In this document: one piece after another, positions 1 to 9,373 of the stretch
Position numbering within the stretch: position 1 is the first letter of the stretch
Layout: each line of letters begins with the position of its first letter
DNA from: Myxococcales bacterium
GTDB lineage: Bacteria > Myxococcota_A > Polyangia > Polyangiales > Polyangiaceae
Length of the DNA: 64,000 nucleotides
Direction: 5' to 3'
Assembly (NCBI GenBank): GCA_016191785.1
Contig: JACPVJ010000144.1
Coordinates: 21,726-85,725 of the forward strand
Program-made: the position numbers and the translations under genes
Notes under the pieces: generated by a model
What the model was told of the DNA's origin: nothing
What the model saw: the letters and a program-made list of their open reading frames with translations, nothing else
Databases searched by the model: none

Positions 1-1003
1 GGTACGAGTTCATGTAGCGAAAGACCAACTTGACGAGCTCGTCGTCCTTCGCCGCGGCCGCGCCTTCCCCGACGTAGCGCGTGTCGATGGCGATGAGGTA
101 GCAGATGTCGCGCATCGCCCCCAGCGCCTCGTTGTAGATCCCGAGGTACTGCCGCATGACCTTCCACTCGACCCAGGTCCGGCGCTGCTCGAGATCGTGC
201 AGACTCTCGGGATCCATCGCCACGAAGTCCGGGTTGGCTCGGATCGAGTTGCCGACGTTGAACCAGATGTCGCTCGCCGCACCCTTGGTCTTCAGGTAGT
301 CGAGCGTGAAGTCCTTGAGCGCGTCGACCGCCCCGCTGGCGATGATCTTGTCCTTCCCCGAGATGGAGTTGCTGGTGATGTCGGTCAGCTCTTCCATCGA
401 GCCCAGGGTGCGCGCCTGGGCCTCGGCGCTCGCGGCGCCGTCGACCAGCGAGGCCCCGCGGTGTGCCACGCTGACGGCCTCGCGCCGGATGCGAGCGATG
501 ATGTTGTTCGGCTCGAGGAACCAGAACACGTACCCGAAATACGGCGCCATCAGCACCAAGCCGCCGGTGGTGGCCAGCATCATCGCCACGAGCGTGATCC
601 GGGGCACGTACCCCTGCTGCAATGCCACCGAGAGCCAGACGCCGCAGACGCAACAGATCACGTAGTAAGCGGCGACCGTGACGTTGACCCGGTCGCGCAA
701 GAACATGCGGGCGACGCCCGTGTAGCGCTCGGCCGAGAGCTGCACGACGATGCTGACGACGGTGATGACGATGCCGAACACCGCGGCCGTCATGCCGGCC
801 AGGGAGCTGACCGCATCCGTGATGTGCTCGGCATCGAAGCTGAGGTAGCGATCGACGGGGCCACCGCCCTGGCGCGGCGCCCGGAAGAAATCGATGCTGT
901 AGAACACCCAGAACAGCGCGAGCGCCGACGACGCCAGGAGGGTGATCGGGATCAACCACTGGCGCCGAAAGCTGGGCGTGCTGGCGTCGTCGCGGGGCGG
1001 CAT
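1..1003 (-). CDS. DUF2254-like membrane protein (partial, C-terminus outside window)
   Basis: The reading frame is open from an ATG at 1003 to the window edge, giving about 334 residues of N-terminal sequence. The N-terminus has a hydrophobic helix (about residues 16-38), then two more hydrophobic segments around residues 70-90 and 105-135. Between them lies a conserved-looking stretch with the words VVQLSAERYT and FLRDRVNVTV, which resembles the DUF2254 predicted membrane protein family. The remainder is soluble and helix-rich. No function is known for this family. No good Shine-Dalgarno is visible before the ATG. Family assignment is by motif memory and is moderate; the coding call is strong because codon usage and frame match the neighbours. 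Confidence 0.7.
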   Translation of the reverse strand, partial: MPPRDDASTPSFRRQWLIPITLLASSALALFWVFYSIDFFRAPRQGGGPVDRYLSFDAEHITDAVSSLAGMTAAVFGIVITVVSIVVQLSAERYTGVARMFLRDRVNVTVAAYYVICCVCGVWLSVALQQGYVPRITLVAMMLATTGGLVLMAPYFGYVFWFLEPNNIIARIRREAVSVAHRGASLVDGAASAEAQARTLGSMEELTDITSNSISGKDKIIASGAVDALKDFTLDYLKTKGAASDIWFNVGNSIRANPDFVAMDPESLHDLEQRRTWVEWKVMRQYLGIYNEALGAMRDICYLIAIDTRYVGEGAAAAKDDELVKLVFRYMNSY

Positions 1004-1097
1004 CGGCGGCCGCCCAGTCTACCTGGCTCAAGCCGAGTTCGGGAGTGGCACGCGCCCGGGGCAGCTCCCCGGGCTCAGCCCGCCGAAACCCGGGCGA

Positions 1098-2627
1098 TCA
1101 CAGGCCGCCGAGCGGCTTGTCGAACTGGAAGAGCGGCTCGCCCTCGGTGACCAGGGCGTGACCGGGCACGTTCACCAGTGACATCAGCGAGCTGTCGCTC
1201 GAGATCTGGCCGGACACCAAGGACCGATCGAACGGGGCGATCGGCGACAGCGTGTTCGGGTTCACGGCGAGCTTGCCGGTGATCGACAGATGCATGTGGT
1301 GGTGGTGGAACTGGTACCACCCCATACCGGTGTTGGTGGTCTCGAACGCCAGCTTGGACTTCACCGCCGTGCAGGACTTCTGCGGTAGCCAGCCGGTGGA
1401 GCAGAGCGCCGGCATCGCGCTCTCGACCAGCGGCCCGACCTGGCCGTCGACGCCGATCACCCGGACGAGCTCACTCGACATCATCGCGCCGAGGTAGAGC
1501 GTGGTGCGCCACAGGTCGAGCTTGTCGGGCGCCGAAACGCAGTGGTACTGGTCCTTGCCGCCAGACGTGTGCTCGCAGACGGGGCGGAGCTTGTTGTCGG
1601 GCGTGCCGGCCTGGAAGTACGCCATGTCGATGTCGTGACCGTTGACGTGCGTCCCGGCGGGGTGGCCGGGCTGACCGACCGAGGTCCCGGGGATCGCGCC
1701 GTTGGACTCGCTCATGTCACCCAGGCCGATGAGCCCACCGTTCCCGGTGGTCCAGCTCTTTGCCTTGCAGTCGACGTAGGCGGCCGCGTACTTCACGAGC
1801 ATCTGCGTGTCTCGACGCAGGTAGCTCCGGTACTGGTTCGACGAAGTCTCGCCGTTGATCGGGTAGTCCTCGTAACCCGGACCGAGATCGGGCTCAAACG
1901 GCAAGAGCTCGCTGCAATAGGCCAGCGTGCCGGTGCAATCGCGCTGCGGAAGCTTGCCGGTGCAGTCGGGGCCGGGGCCGGGGCCGGGGCCATTGCCGTC
2001 TGGAACGCACTTGCCCGAAGGCGTGTCGCACTTCAGCCCGGACGGGCAGCTGCCGGCGGTGCAGGGCTTGGGCTCGCAATTCAACGTCTTCGGATTGCAG
2101 ACCTCGGTCGATTCGCACTCCGAGTTGTCCTTGCAACCAGGCACGCAGGCGCCGGCCGAGGGCTCGCACGCATACGCGCTCGCGCACTGGCTGGTGTCGG
2201 TGCACGTCTGGAGGCAGAAGGTCTTGCCGCTGGTCATCTTGAAGCAATCGCTTCCATTCGGGCACGAGCCGGGTTGGCAGTTGGCGATCGCGCAGTAGCC
2301 GTTCGGCCAGCCCTGGTCGGCGGTGATGCACACCGCGCCCGCTCCCGTGCAGTCGCCGTCCTTCGCACACGGCGCACCGATGTTCCCCTGGGTCGGGCCT
2401 CCGCCCGCGCCGCCACCGCCGCCCGTCGCCCCCGCGCCGGCCGCGCCGCCGACGTTGCCGCCGCCGACACCGCCGCCCATACCGCCGAAGTTGCCGCCAC
2501 CGCCGCCCACCGCGCCGCTGCCGCCCGTGGCCTGGTTGCCTCCGCCGCCCCCACCCGAGGAACAGGCCGCGACGACGGCCGTGATGAAGACCGCTGATAC
2601 ACCGAGAGAGATCTTGTTTTTCTTCAT
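1098..2627 (-). CDS. Exported LAS-type metallopeptidase lipoprotein with Cys-rich module
   Basis: The start is the ATG at 2627, which gives MKKNK followed by a hydrophobic stretch ending in the lipobox VVAAC; an upstream in-frame extension has no signal peptide and is rejected. After the lipobox comes a Gly/Asn-rich linker (about residues 20-75), then a block of Cys-rich repeats of the CxxxSxCPxGxxC type (about 80-200) like those in myxobacterial surface proteins. The C-terminal half (about 230-480) carries GTHVNGHDIDM and FHHHHMHLSI. This His/Asp spacing with an HxH motif is what MepA/M15-type (LAS) zinc peptidases use, so a peptidoglycan-directed peptidase is likely (inference). It is 509 residues long. 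The nearest upstream gene on the strand is the zinc-finger/histone-fold gene, 166 bp away. Confidence 0.75.
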   Translation of the reverse strand: MKKNKISLGVSAVFITAVVAACSSGGGGGGNQATGGSGAVGGGGGNFGGMGGGVGGGNVGGAAGAGATGGGGGAGGGPTQGNIGAPCAKDGDCTGAGAVCITADQGWPNGYCAIANCQPGSCPNGSDCFKMTSGKTFCLQTCTDTSQCASAYACEPSAGACVPGCKDNSECESTEVCNPKTLNCEPKPCTAGSCPSGLKCDTPSGKCVPDGNGPGPGPGPDCTGKLPQRDCTGTLAYCSELLPFEPDLGPGYEDYPINGETSSNQYRSYLRRDTQMLVKYAAAYVDCKAKSWTTGNGGLIGLGDMSESNGAIPGTSVGQPGHPAGTHVNGHDIDMAYFQAGTPDNKLRPVCEHTSGGKDQYHCVSAPDKLDLWRTTLYLGAMMSSELVRVIGVDGQVGPLVESAMPALCSTGWLPQKSCTAVKSKLAFETTNTGMGWYQFHHHHMHLSITGKLAVNPNTLSPIAPFDRSLVSGQISSDSSLMSLVNVPGHALVTEGEPLFQFDKPLGGL

Positions 2628-2793
2628 GGCGCCCACCATGTGGTCAATGGGGCGAGCGAATGACACAATGTGGGCAGGGCTGCAAGCGCGTGTGCGGGGC
2701 ATCGGCTCAAGTCGCGGGACTCGCGCGCAAATGCCCGGGGTTGGCGGCGCGTGCGGCCATCCGAGTCGTAGGCCGCGCGCGCGAGGCGGCGCG

Positions 2794-3291
2794 TCAGACC
2801 AGCGGCTCGAAGTCCCGATCGAGCACGGTCTTGCGGCCGTCACGTGCCGCGTTGCGGATCGCTTCGTTGCACAGCTTGCGCAAGTGCTCCGAGAGCACAC
2901 CGGTCACCGAATCCGAGGTGTTCATTCCGGACCGCGCCCGAACGTACGCCTTGACCTTGGACACGACCACCAGCACTTCCTTCGGCAGGTCGTCGCCCTC
3001 GCCGCTGCTGACGATCCGCCGGCGGGGAACCTCGTCCAGCTCTGCCGGAGCGTCGCCCTCGCGTTCCTCCGCTTCGCGCAGCTTCTGCCACTCGGCGGCG
3101 GTCGGAGCCTTGCGTTCTTCCGCCCACGCGTCACGGTGCCTGGCCTCCGGCACGTGAGCGTCCCAGCACGGCACCGAGCAGAAATAGAGCCCCGTGCGCT
3201 TGCGGTTGCAGGTCGAGACGCTGCACACCCAGTACTTCTGCTCGTAGTCGAGGGGGCGTTTGCAGGTCGAGCAGATCTTCCACTGTGCCAT
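2794..3291 (-). CDS. C6H2 zinc-finger protein with C-terminal histone-fold domain
   Basis: The product has 165 residues; the ATG at 3291 has GGAG about 9 bases upstream. The N-terminal 55 residues hold Cys7, Cys10, Cys23, Cys28, Cys38, Cys42, His46 and His52, a C6H2 pattern able to bind two zinc ions in a ZZ/MYND-like cross-brace. A charged linker follows (about 55-98). Residues 99-165 fit a histone fold: a first helix, the short loop MNTS, a long helix containing VLSEHLRKLCNEAI, the loop RKTV preceded by DG, and a short helix LDRDFEPL. The G-RKTV-xxxD element is the signature of archaeal histones. The gene starts 17 bp after the HD/PATAN gene stops and is probably in the kinase operon. DNA binding is inferred. 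Confidence 0.75.
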   Translation of the reverse strand: MAQWKICSTCKRPLDYEQKYWVCSVSTCNRKRTGLYFCSVPCWDAHVPEARHRDAWAEERKAPTAAEWQKLREAEEREGDAPAELDEVPRRRIVSSGEGDDLPKEVLVVVSKVKAYVRARSGMNTSDSVTGVLSEHLRKLCNEAIRNAARDGRKTVLDRDFEPLV

Positions 3292-3308
3292 GTGACGAGC
3301 TCCGGGGA

Positions 3309-6300
3309 TCAGGTTTTCTTGGGTCCACGCGTCGAGCTCCGCGCGGGCCTCGACGTGGCGCGCGGCGCCGCTTCGATGGGTGCGATGCAGCGGGTGACCA
3401 TCAGCAAGTAGACCACACGACGGATGACGTCGGGGTCGTGACCGGCCTCGACCAACTCGGGAAGAGATGCTTGGGTCATCCCGATGGCGTCGGCCACCGT
3501 CGCCTCCGCCACGTCGAGCTCGAACGCTTCGAGATCGGACTCGGGGTGAAGGTGCAGGGCGTTCCCGGCCAGCCGGGTCAGCACGCGGTCCATCTGGGCC
3601 TCTTCGGGGTGCGCTCGCAGCCCGAGGGTGAGCGTCGCGAGTGGCGACGCCATTCCGGGGATGTTCCCCCAGATCGCTTCCAGCAGGTCGAGCCCGTTGT
3701 AAAACGAGTATTTCGTCCCCTGGGGCAGGCCGAACAGGTAGATCAGGCGCTCTTCCAGCTGCTGGTTGCGAACCTCCGCGATCTGGTCGGCAGTGACCAA
3801 GCCGAACTCGATCAGCTCGGTCTCGAGGGTGGCCTCGTGGCTGGGCGGCTGCGAGATGGGCTCGCCCTCGAGCTGAGATTGCTCGAGCAAGCCGTGCGCA
3901 ACCAGCGTGGCGCCAAGCGGTGCCACCTTGCGCCCGGTGTGGAGCTTGGTGGGAATGCCCTCCTGGAAATACCCAGCGTGCTCCACCGGGGAGTCTTCTT
4001 TGCGCTCGACGGGCTCGGTGAAGATCAGCGTGCCGCTGAGCGAACGATCCAAGAGGTAGAGCAAGATGTGGGAAAACGGGGTTCGCTCGAAGGAGCCGCT
4101 GGCGCTCGGGGCGTGGATCTGATCGATGCCGCCACCGGCCTCGCGCTCGTTGGGCGGGAGCGTCTTGGGCGCGCGACGCCACTGGATCGACGGAGCCGAC
4201 GGCTCGACCTCGGAGATCTCGAGGGGGTCTTGCGCGTCTTCTCCGGGCGCCGGGTTGCCTTGAGGCGGCGCGACCGCGGCAGAGGTGCGTCGAACCACCG
4301 ACGGGCCGCTGGCCGGTGGCGGCGGCGCTCGCAACGCCCCGCTCTTGCTGGGCGTGTCGTCGATGCCCGGAGGCGCGACGGACTTGCGCGGCGGGCCGAC
4401 CGACGGCGGAGCGCCCGCCGCGCGCCGCAGCACGGCAGACGGCGACGACGACGACGACGGCATCGAGGGTGTCGACGGTGTCGACGGGTACGACTGTGAC
4501 GTCAGCTCGACGCTCCGCATCTCGGCGCTCTTGTGCTCGGCGCTGCGCAGGTCGGACGAGTCGTGGATCACGGTGGCGTCTTCCGAGCTCGGCAAGCGCA
4601 GCGCGCGCGGCGGCGCCACCGGCATCACCCCGGGGCTGACCGGTCGACCCGCCCGGGCCGGAGCGGCGCGCACCGGTTCGGGAGGCGCAGCGACCGGCGG
4701 CGGCGCCTCCGCCGGCGGCGCCGCGGGAAGCTCTTGAACCGAGTCCGGCTCGAGCTCTTCGAGCACTTCCGTGACGGACTCGGGCGCGAGCGCGATGGGT
4801 TCGGGCTCTGCTTCCGGCGCGAGCGCGATGGGTTCGGGCTCCGCCTCGGGCTCCGGTGCGAGATCGCCGAACACGTCGGGCAGCTCGGGCTCCCAGGGCA
4901 GCGCGGTCCGGTCCACCTCCTGCGGCTCGGGCGGTGCGCTCGGGATCACATCGACGGCAACACCGCTCGCGGCCGCGGGTGGCACGGTCGGCACCGCGTT
5001 CAGCGCTTCGTCGTAGCTGTCGGGTGGCTCGGAAGGCGGGCGCTGGGGGGCGGGCGCCGGCGCCGGCGTTGCCGCCAGCACCTTGGCTTGGGCCTCCGCC
5101 AGCGCGGCGTCGGCGTCGATCACGCCCACGACCTGGCGCGCAGGGTCGTTCACCAGATCGAGGGCGACCCGCGCTTTGAGCAGCTGCCCCGCCGCGTCGT
5201 ACACCAATCGGACGGTGGGGTTCACGTAGTCCGCGGGTTCGGCCGGCGTCTTGGTCACCACCCCCCGCTCGCCGGTGTTGAGCTGCACGGCAGTGCCCCG
5301 CGGGAAGATTCCGAGCGCGCCCACCAAGAGGGCGAGCATCGCGCGCTCGGTCGCGTCCTTCGCCTCGGCGCGCATGCGCTCGATGGCCTCGTCCGGCGTC
5401 GGCGTGGTGCTCGCGGCCAAGTCGGGCTCGAGCAACTCGTTGAAGCGGTTCGCCGTCGCGACGATGCGCGGAGCCACCATCGCTCGCCGCGCGCCGCCGT
5501 ACAGCGGGCCGAAGCGGTCCGCCTGACGCATCCAGTGGGATTCGTAGCCGATCACCGTGCGGATCATCGACGCCGGCCGCAGCTGCCCGAGGGCCGTCAG
5601 CACCAGCGCGGTAGCGGCGGGCAGTCGCTGCTCGGCGTCCTCCGTCATTCGCATCACCACCACGTCGTTGCCGCGGCCGACGATCCCCGTGACCAGGGGG
5701 TGCGCCACGTCGAAGAACAGCGCGCTCATGGCGATGCGCGCCAGCACTCCGAGGTCGGTGGTGAGCTGACGCGCCATCGTCACCGCCAGAATGCTGCGGT
5801 TCACCGCGCGCCCAGCGGCGTCGTGGTTCAAGTTTCGCATGGCGGTGATGCCGAGGAACGCAGGAGCGTCGCCCTCGGAGAGCATCACCAGGCGCTGGGC
5901 CAGGCGTTTGGCGTGGTGCGGCAGCTGATAGCGCCCGTTGGTCAGATTCTCGAAGATGCGGCGCATGACCACCACGCTGGTGGCGTAGGTCCGCACGACC
6001 TGCTCTTCGATGCTCAGGTCTTCTTCGTCGTCCATCCGCGCCGGCGGCACGTAACGCAGGCGAATGCGTGGCGACGGCTCGATGACGCCGTTCTCGGCGC
6101 GGGCGTCCTTCTGCTGGAACAGGCGAGCCAGCGAGGTCAGATCGGAGCGGTTGGCGTCGGTCTCGATCATCACCTCCGACACGCCCAACCGGCGGATCAT
6201 CGTCCCGAGCTCGAGCGCGTTTTCGTACTCGCCACGGGACGCCTTGAGCAAGTGCCCCGCCACGAACACGGTGTTCTTCGCGAAGAGCAGCGTCAGGGCC

Positions 6301-6530
6301 TCGCCGGTCGCGGCGCCGAAGCCGCGGAGCGCCTCGACCGTCTGGTCGATTTGCTGCAGCACCGCCATGTTGTCGATGGCGTGCAGCTGCACGATCTTGA
6401 GCAGGCGAAAGATCTGCAGCGCCAGCGCGGCGCCCAGCTCGCGTTGCTGGTGCGCCTGGGCCAGCTCGGCAACGTTCCTGAGATACGCGTTCTGCTGACC
6501 GTCGTCCGCGTTCTGGAGCTCGATGCTCAT
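3309..6530 (-). CDS. Large HD-like / PATAN (DUF4388) scaffold protein
   Basis: The ATG at 6530 overlaps the stop of the upstream kinase (ATGA), so the 1073-residue product is translationally coupled to it. Residues about 1-420 are helical and contain an HD-GYP-like core, HDAAGRAVNRS followed about 30 residues later by FFDVAHP. The second HD motif is degenerate (DV instead of HD), so metal-dependent catalysis is doubtful. Residues about 470-800 are low-complexity and rich in Pro, Ala, Glu and Ser, probably disordered, with short duplicated stretches such as EPEPIALAPE. The C-terminal quarter starts with PFSHILLYLLDRSLSGTL, typical of the PATAN/DUF4388 domain found in myxobacterial signalling and gliding proteins. 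A kinase substrate or scaffold is the likely role (inference). Confidence 0.75.
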   Translation of the reverse strand: MSIELQNADDGQQNAYLRNVAELAQAHQQRELGAALALQIFRLLKIVQLHAIDNMAVLQQIDQTVEALRGFGAATGEALTLLFAKNTVFVAGHLLKASRGEYENALELGTMIRRLGVSEVMIETDANRSDLTSLARLFQQKDARAENGVIEPSPRIRLRYVPPARMDDEEDLSIEEQVVRTYATSVVVMRRIFENLTNGRYQLPHHAKRLAQRLVMLSEGDAPAFLGITAMRNLNHDAAGRAVNRSILAVTMARQLTTDLGVLARIAMSALFFDVAHPLVTGIVGRGNDVVVMRMTEDAEQRLPAATALVLTALGQLRPASMIRTVIGYESHWMRQADRFGPLYGGARRAMVAPRIVATANRFNELLEPDLAASTTPTPDEAIERMRAEAKDATERAMLALLVGALGIFPRGTAVQLNTGERGVVTKTPAEPADYVNPTVRLVYDAAGQLLKARVALDLVNDPARQVVGVIDADAALAEAQAKVLAATPAPAPAPQRPPSEPPDSYDEALNAVPTVPPAAASGVAVDVIPSAPPEPQEVDRTALPWEPELPDVFGDLAPEPEAEPEPIALAPEAEPEPIALAPESVTEVLEELEPDSVQELPAAPPAEAPPPVAAPPEPVRAAPARAGRPVSPGVMPVAPPRALRLPSSEDATVIHDSSDLRSAEHKSAEMRSVELTSQSYPSTPSTPSMPSSSSSPSAVLRRAAGAPPSVGPPRKSVAPPGIDDTPSKSGALRAPPPPASGPSVVRRTSAAVAPPQGNPAPGEDAQDPLEISEVEPSAPSIQWRRAPKTLPPNEREAGGGIDQIHAPSASGSFERTPFSHILLYLLDRSLSGTLIFTEPVERKEDSPVEHAGYFQEGIPTKLHTGRKVAPLGATLVAHGLLEQSQLEGEPISQPPSHEATLETELIEFGLVTADQIAEVRNQQLEERLIYLFGLPQGTKYSFYNGLDLLEAIWGNIPGMASPLATLTLGLRAHPEEAQMDRVLTRLAGNALHLHPESDLEAFELDVAEATVADAIGMTQASLPELVEAGHDPDVIRRVVYLLMVTRCIAPIEAAPRATSRPARSSTRGPKKT

Positions 6531-9268
6531 CGCCCCCTCAGTCGCGCCCGGAGCTGCGTGGCGGCCTGGAGCGCGCCGTTCTTCACCGCGGCCGAGTTGC
6601 CCCACTTGCCGGCCGCTTGGTCGAACACGTCCAGAACGTCCTTCGAGGTGGAGACGCGCGCGAGGAAGGTCATGGCCAAGATGCGCGTGTCGTCAACGTC
6701 CTCGCGCGTGAACATTCCGGCCTTCGACACCAGATCTTTCAAGACCGCCTCGCCGCGACCGGGCGACAGCTCGAACAAGGTCTCGAAGAACAGCTGGCGC
6801 TCGTCGACGGCCAGCTTGTGGAAGGCCTGACTCTGGATGTGGAGCGCGAGCGGCGGACCGGCCTCTTTGACCTTGTAACGAACCAGCGTGCGAAGCGCCG
6901 CCATCCGCACCGCCTGATCGGGGTCGGTCATCAACTTGCCGAGCTCGTCGCGCAGGCCATCCATGTTGGCCGCGGCCCGCATGGCGACGGCTTCGACGCG
7001 GATCTCGGCGTGCGGGCTGGACTCGGCCTTGCGCAGCGCGACCGATGCGGCCTCGGTCTTCAGGCGGCCGAGCAGCGCCAAGATCACCTTGCCGCGGGCC
7101 AAGTCGGGATCGTCGAGCAGCTCCGCGATGCGGTCTTCGTGACCCGGCGCGTTCCGCTCCAGGTAGCGAAGGAGTGCGTTGCGGATGTCCTCGATGTCGG
7201 CGCGTGCCATCGCCCCGAGCACCGTGTCGAAGGCTTCGACGCCCACGTCCTCGAGCAGCACGGCCAGGTACGGGGCAGTGCGCGCGATCTTCGGCCACTC
7301 GCTCTCGGGGAGCTTTCGCGTGAGCTCTTTCAGCACCAGGGCCATGGTCTCGGTGTCGAACACGCTCCGGACCAGCTCGCGACGAATCTCGACGCCCCCG
7401 CGCACCGTGACGCTCTCGGCCACGGCCACCACCATGCGAAGCGCGAACTCCAGCGTCTGGCTCGCTGCGTTTTCGTGCAGGGCTCCGCTCAGGGGCACGG
7501 CCGCCAGCGGCAGGTTCCCGAAGGTCACCGCGTCGTTGGCCGCGTCGGCCAAGACGTCGACGAAGCGGGCTTCCCACTCGTGCTCTGGCATGTCCATCGC
7601 GGCGGAAATCGCCGCCCGCGAGCGGTCGTCGAGCGAGAGCGCGTGGGAGGCGCGCACGGCGCGCAGCGCGACCTGCCGCGCAGCGATCGCGGCGGCTTTC
7701 TCTTCCAGATCCATGCCCTCGTCACCGTCGGCACCCTCACCGCGGCGCCGGTTCATCTCGGCCAAGATGCGGTGACCTTCCTCGAGCAGCCGTTCGTACT
7801 GCCGAGCCGCTTCGTCAGAGGCGTTCAGCGCGAGAAACGACATGACGACGACGTAGCGGATGTGGTCGAAGCCGCGCTCCCAGAACGCGGTCGCCATGTC
7901 GTCTTCGGGCGAGAAATCCCGATACGGGTCCTTGCGGATCAGCTCGAGCCAGGCCCGAAGCTCGTCGGCGGTCAACCCCGGCAGGAAGCTGAACCGCCGG
8001 AACCCGCTGGCGAACAGGTTGTAAGGGATCTCGTCGAACGGATGGAGGGGCTCCCACAGCACCACCCCACGCTTGGTGAACGAGTGTGGCTTCACGTCGA
8101 ACACGAAGTCCTCGGGGTGCCGGTGGGTCACCTGCGAGAGCACCTCGGCCGTGGACGCGATCTGCTGGGTCGTGACGGGGTGCTCCCAGGTGTACTGGCG
8201 CACGGCGGTCAGCGCGCGCTCGATGTGACGAAAAGCCTCTTGCAGCTCGGTGACCAGCTGCTGCTCTTCGACGGTGAGCGGCTCTTCCCTGCCCGCCGCT
8301 TCTTCTTCTTGCTCGGCGAGGGCGGCCAGCTGGTTGGCGACGGCAGCCTTCTTCTCTGGCTCGGGTTCGACCACCCCGGCTGCGCCCTGCACCACGGAGA
8401 GGACCCGGGCGATCTCGTCCCGCATCTCCTGGGCACTCTGGAAGCGGTTGCGGGGGTCCCACTGCAGCGCGCGGTCCACCAGCGCCACGACGTCGGGTGG
8501 GAGGTCCGACTTGGCCCGTGCGACGCTGGGCGCCGGCCTCGTCGCAGCGAGCACGAAGGCCTCTTGGTGTGAACGCCCCTCGTGCAGGCGCTTGCCGCTC
8601 AGCATCGCGTGGAGCACGGCACCGATCGAGAACAGGTCGGTTCGCGCGTCGATCCGGTCGTTCGAGCCGAGCGCCTGCTCGGGGGCCATGTACGCGGGGG
8701 TGCCGAGCGCAGTGCCCGCCAACGTCGGGTCGACGCCCGCCTCGCGGAGCCGAGCCACGCCGAAGTCGAGCACTTTGACGTAGCCCGAGTCCGTGACGAA
8801 GATGTTCGCGGGCTTGAGGTCGCGGTGAACGATGTTCATGCCGTGACAGACCGCGAGGAAGTCCAGTACGCGATCGATGATCTCGAGCGCGTACTCGACG
8901 GGCAGCGCGCGGTTGTGCCGCTTCCAGAGCTTGTCGAGGGTGACGCCCTCGAGCAGCTCCATCACGAAGTACGGGTCGCCTTCGTCGCTCTGACCCTCGT
9001 CGTAGATCTCGACGCGACCCGAGTGGTCGACGGCCTGGGTGAGCTTGGCCTCGCGGATGAAGCGCTGACGAACGCCGTCGTTCGTCGAAAACTCGCTGTG
9101 GAGCACCTTGATGGCGACGGCCGTCCCGGCTTCGTCGTGGCTCAGGTAGACGGCCGCCATGCCGCCGAGCCCGATCAACTTCTCGATCGGCCACTTGCCC
9201 GCAACGACTTGCCCGATGCGCTGCTTGGCGAGGCTCAGCTCGTCCTGAACTGGCTGCTCTGCGGCCAT
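6527..9268 (-). CDS. Ser/Thr protein kinase with C-terminal HEAT-like region
   Basis: The N-terminal kinase domain (about residues 25-300) is complete: glycine loop GLGGMAAVY, catalytic lysine K54 in VAIK, HRDLKPAN with Asp150, DFG with Asp168, and YMAPEQ. The remaining 600 residues have no transmembrane segment and are helical. The last 250 have the spacing of HEAT/armadillo repeats (pairs of helices such as DPDQAVRMAALRTLVRYK). At 913 residues it is much longer than a minimal kinase. It heads an operon with the HD/PATAN protein (4-bp overlap) and the zinc-finger/histone-fold protein. A good sigma-70-like promoter lies just upstream. It is a cytoplasmic signalling kinase; the input signal is unknown. 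Confidence 0.93.
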   Translation of the reverse strand: MAAEQPVQDELSLAKQRIGQVVAGKWPIEKLIGLGGMAAVYLSHDEAGTAVAIKVLHSEFSTNDGVRQRFIREAKLTQAVDHSGRVEIYDEGQSDEGDPYFVMELLEGVTLDKLWKRHNRALPVEYALEIIDRVLDFLAVCHGMNIVHRDLKPANIFVTDSGYVKVLDFGVARLREAGVDPTLAGTALGTPAYMAPEQALGSNDRIDARTDLFSIGAVLHAMLSGKRLHEGRSHQEAFVLAATRPAPSVARAKSDLPPDVVALVDRALQWDPRNRFQSAQEMRDEIARVLSVVQGAAGVVEPEPEKKAAVANQLAALAEQEEEAAGREEPLTVEEQQLVTELQEAFRHIERALTAVRQYTWEHPVTTQQIASTAEVLSQVTHRHPEDFVFDVKPHSFTKRGVVLWEPLHPFDEIPYNLFASGFRRFSFLPGLTADELRAWLELIRKDPYRDFSPEDDMATAFWERGFDHIRYVVVMSFLALNASDEAARQYERLLEEGHRILAEMNRRRGEGADGDEGMDLEEKAAAIAARQVALRAVRASHALSLDDRSRAAISAAMDMPEHEWEARFVDVLADAANDAVTFGNLPLAAVPLSGALHENAASQTLEFALRMVVAVAESVTVRGGVEIRRELVRSVFDTETMALVLKELTRKLPESEWPKIARTAPYLAVLLEDVGVEAFDTVLGAMARADIEDIRNALLRYLERNAPGHEDRIAELLDDPDLARGKVILALLGRLKTEAASVALRKAESSPHAEIRVEAVAMRAAANMDGLRDELGKLMTDPDQAVRMAALRTLVRYKVKEAGPPLALHIQSQAFHKLAVDERQLFFETLFELSPGRGEAVLKDLVSKAGMFTREDVDDTRILAMTFLARVSTSKDVLDVFDQAAGKWGNSAAVKNGALQAATQLRARLRGR

Positions 9269-9292
9269 GGGGATGCCCGACCGGGACGAGTC

Positions 9293-9320
9293 ATCATAGA
9301 AGCGTGGGTGAGCGAGGCAA
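9293..9320 (-). promoter_or_regulatory. Predicted promoter of the kinase-PATAN-histone operon
   Basis: Reading the minus strand, TTGCCT (9320-9315) is followed after 16 bases by TATGAT (9298-9293), 24 bases before the kinase ATG at 9268. Both boxes are close to the sigma-70 consensus and stand out in this GC-rich sequence. Confidence 0.55.
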
Positions 9321-9373
9321 GCGCAGGAGCCCGGATTCCCTTCAGGTTTTGCCCGCCCCGGCGGAACGTGCGT

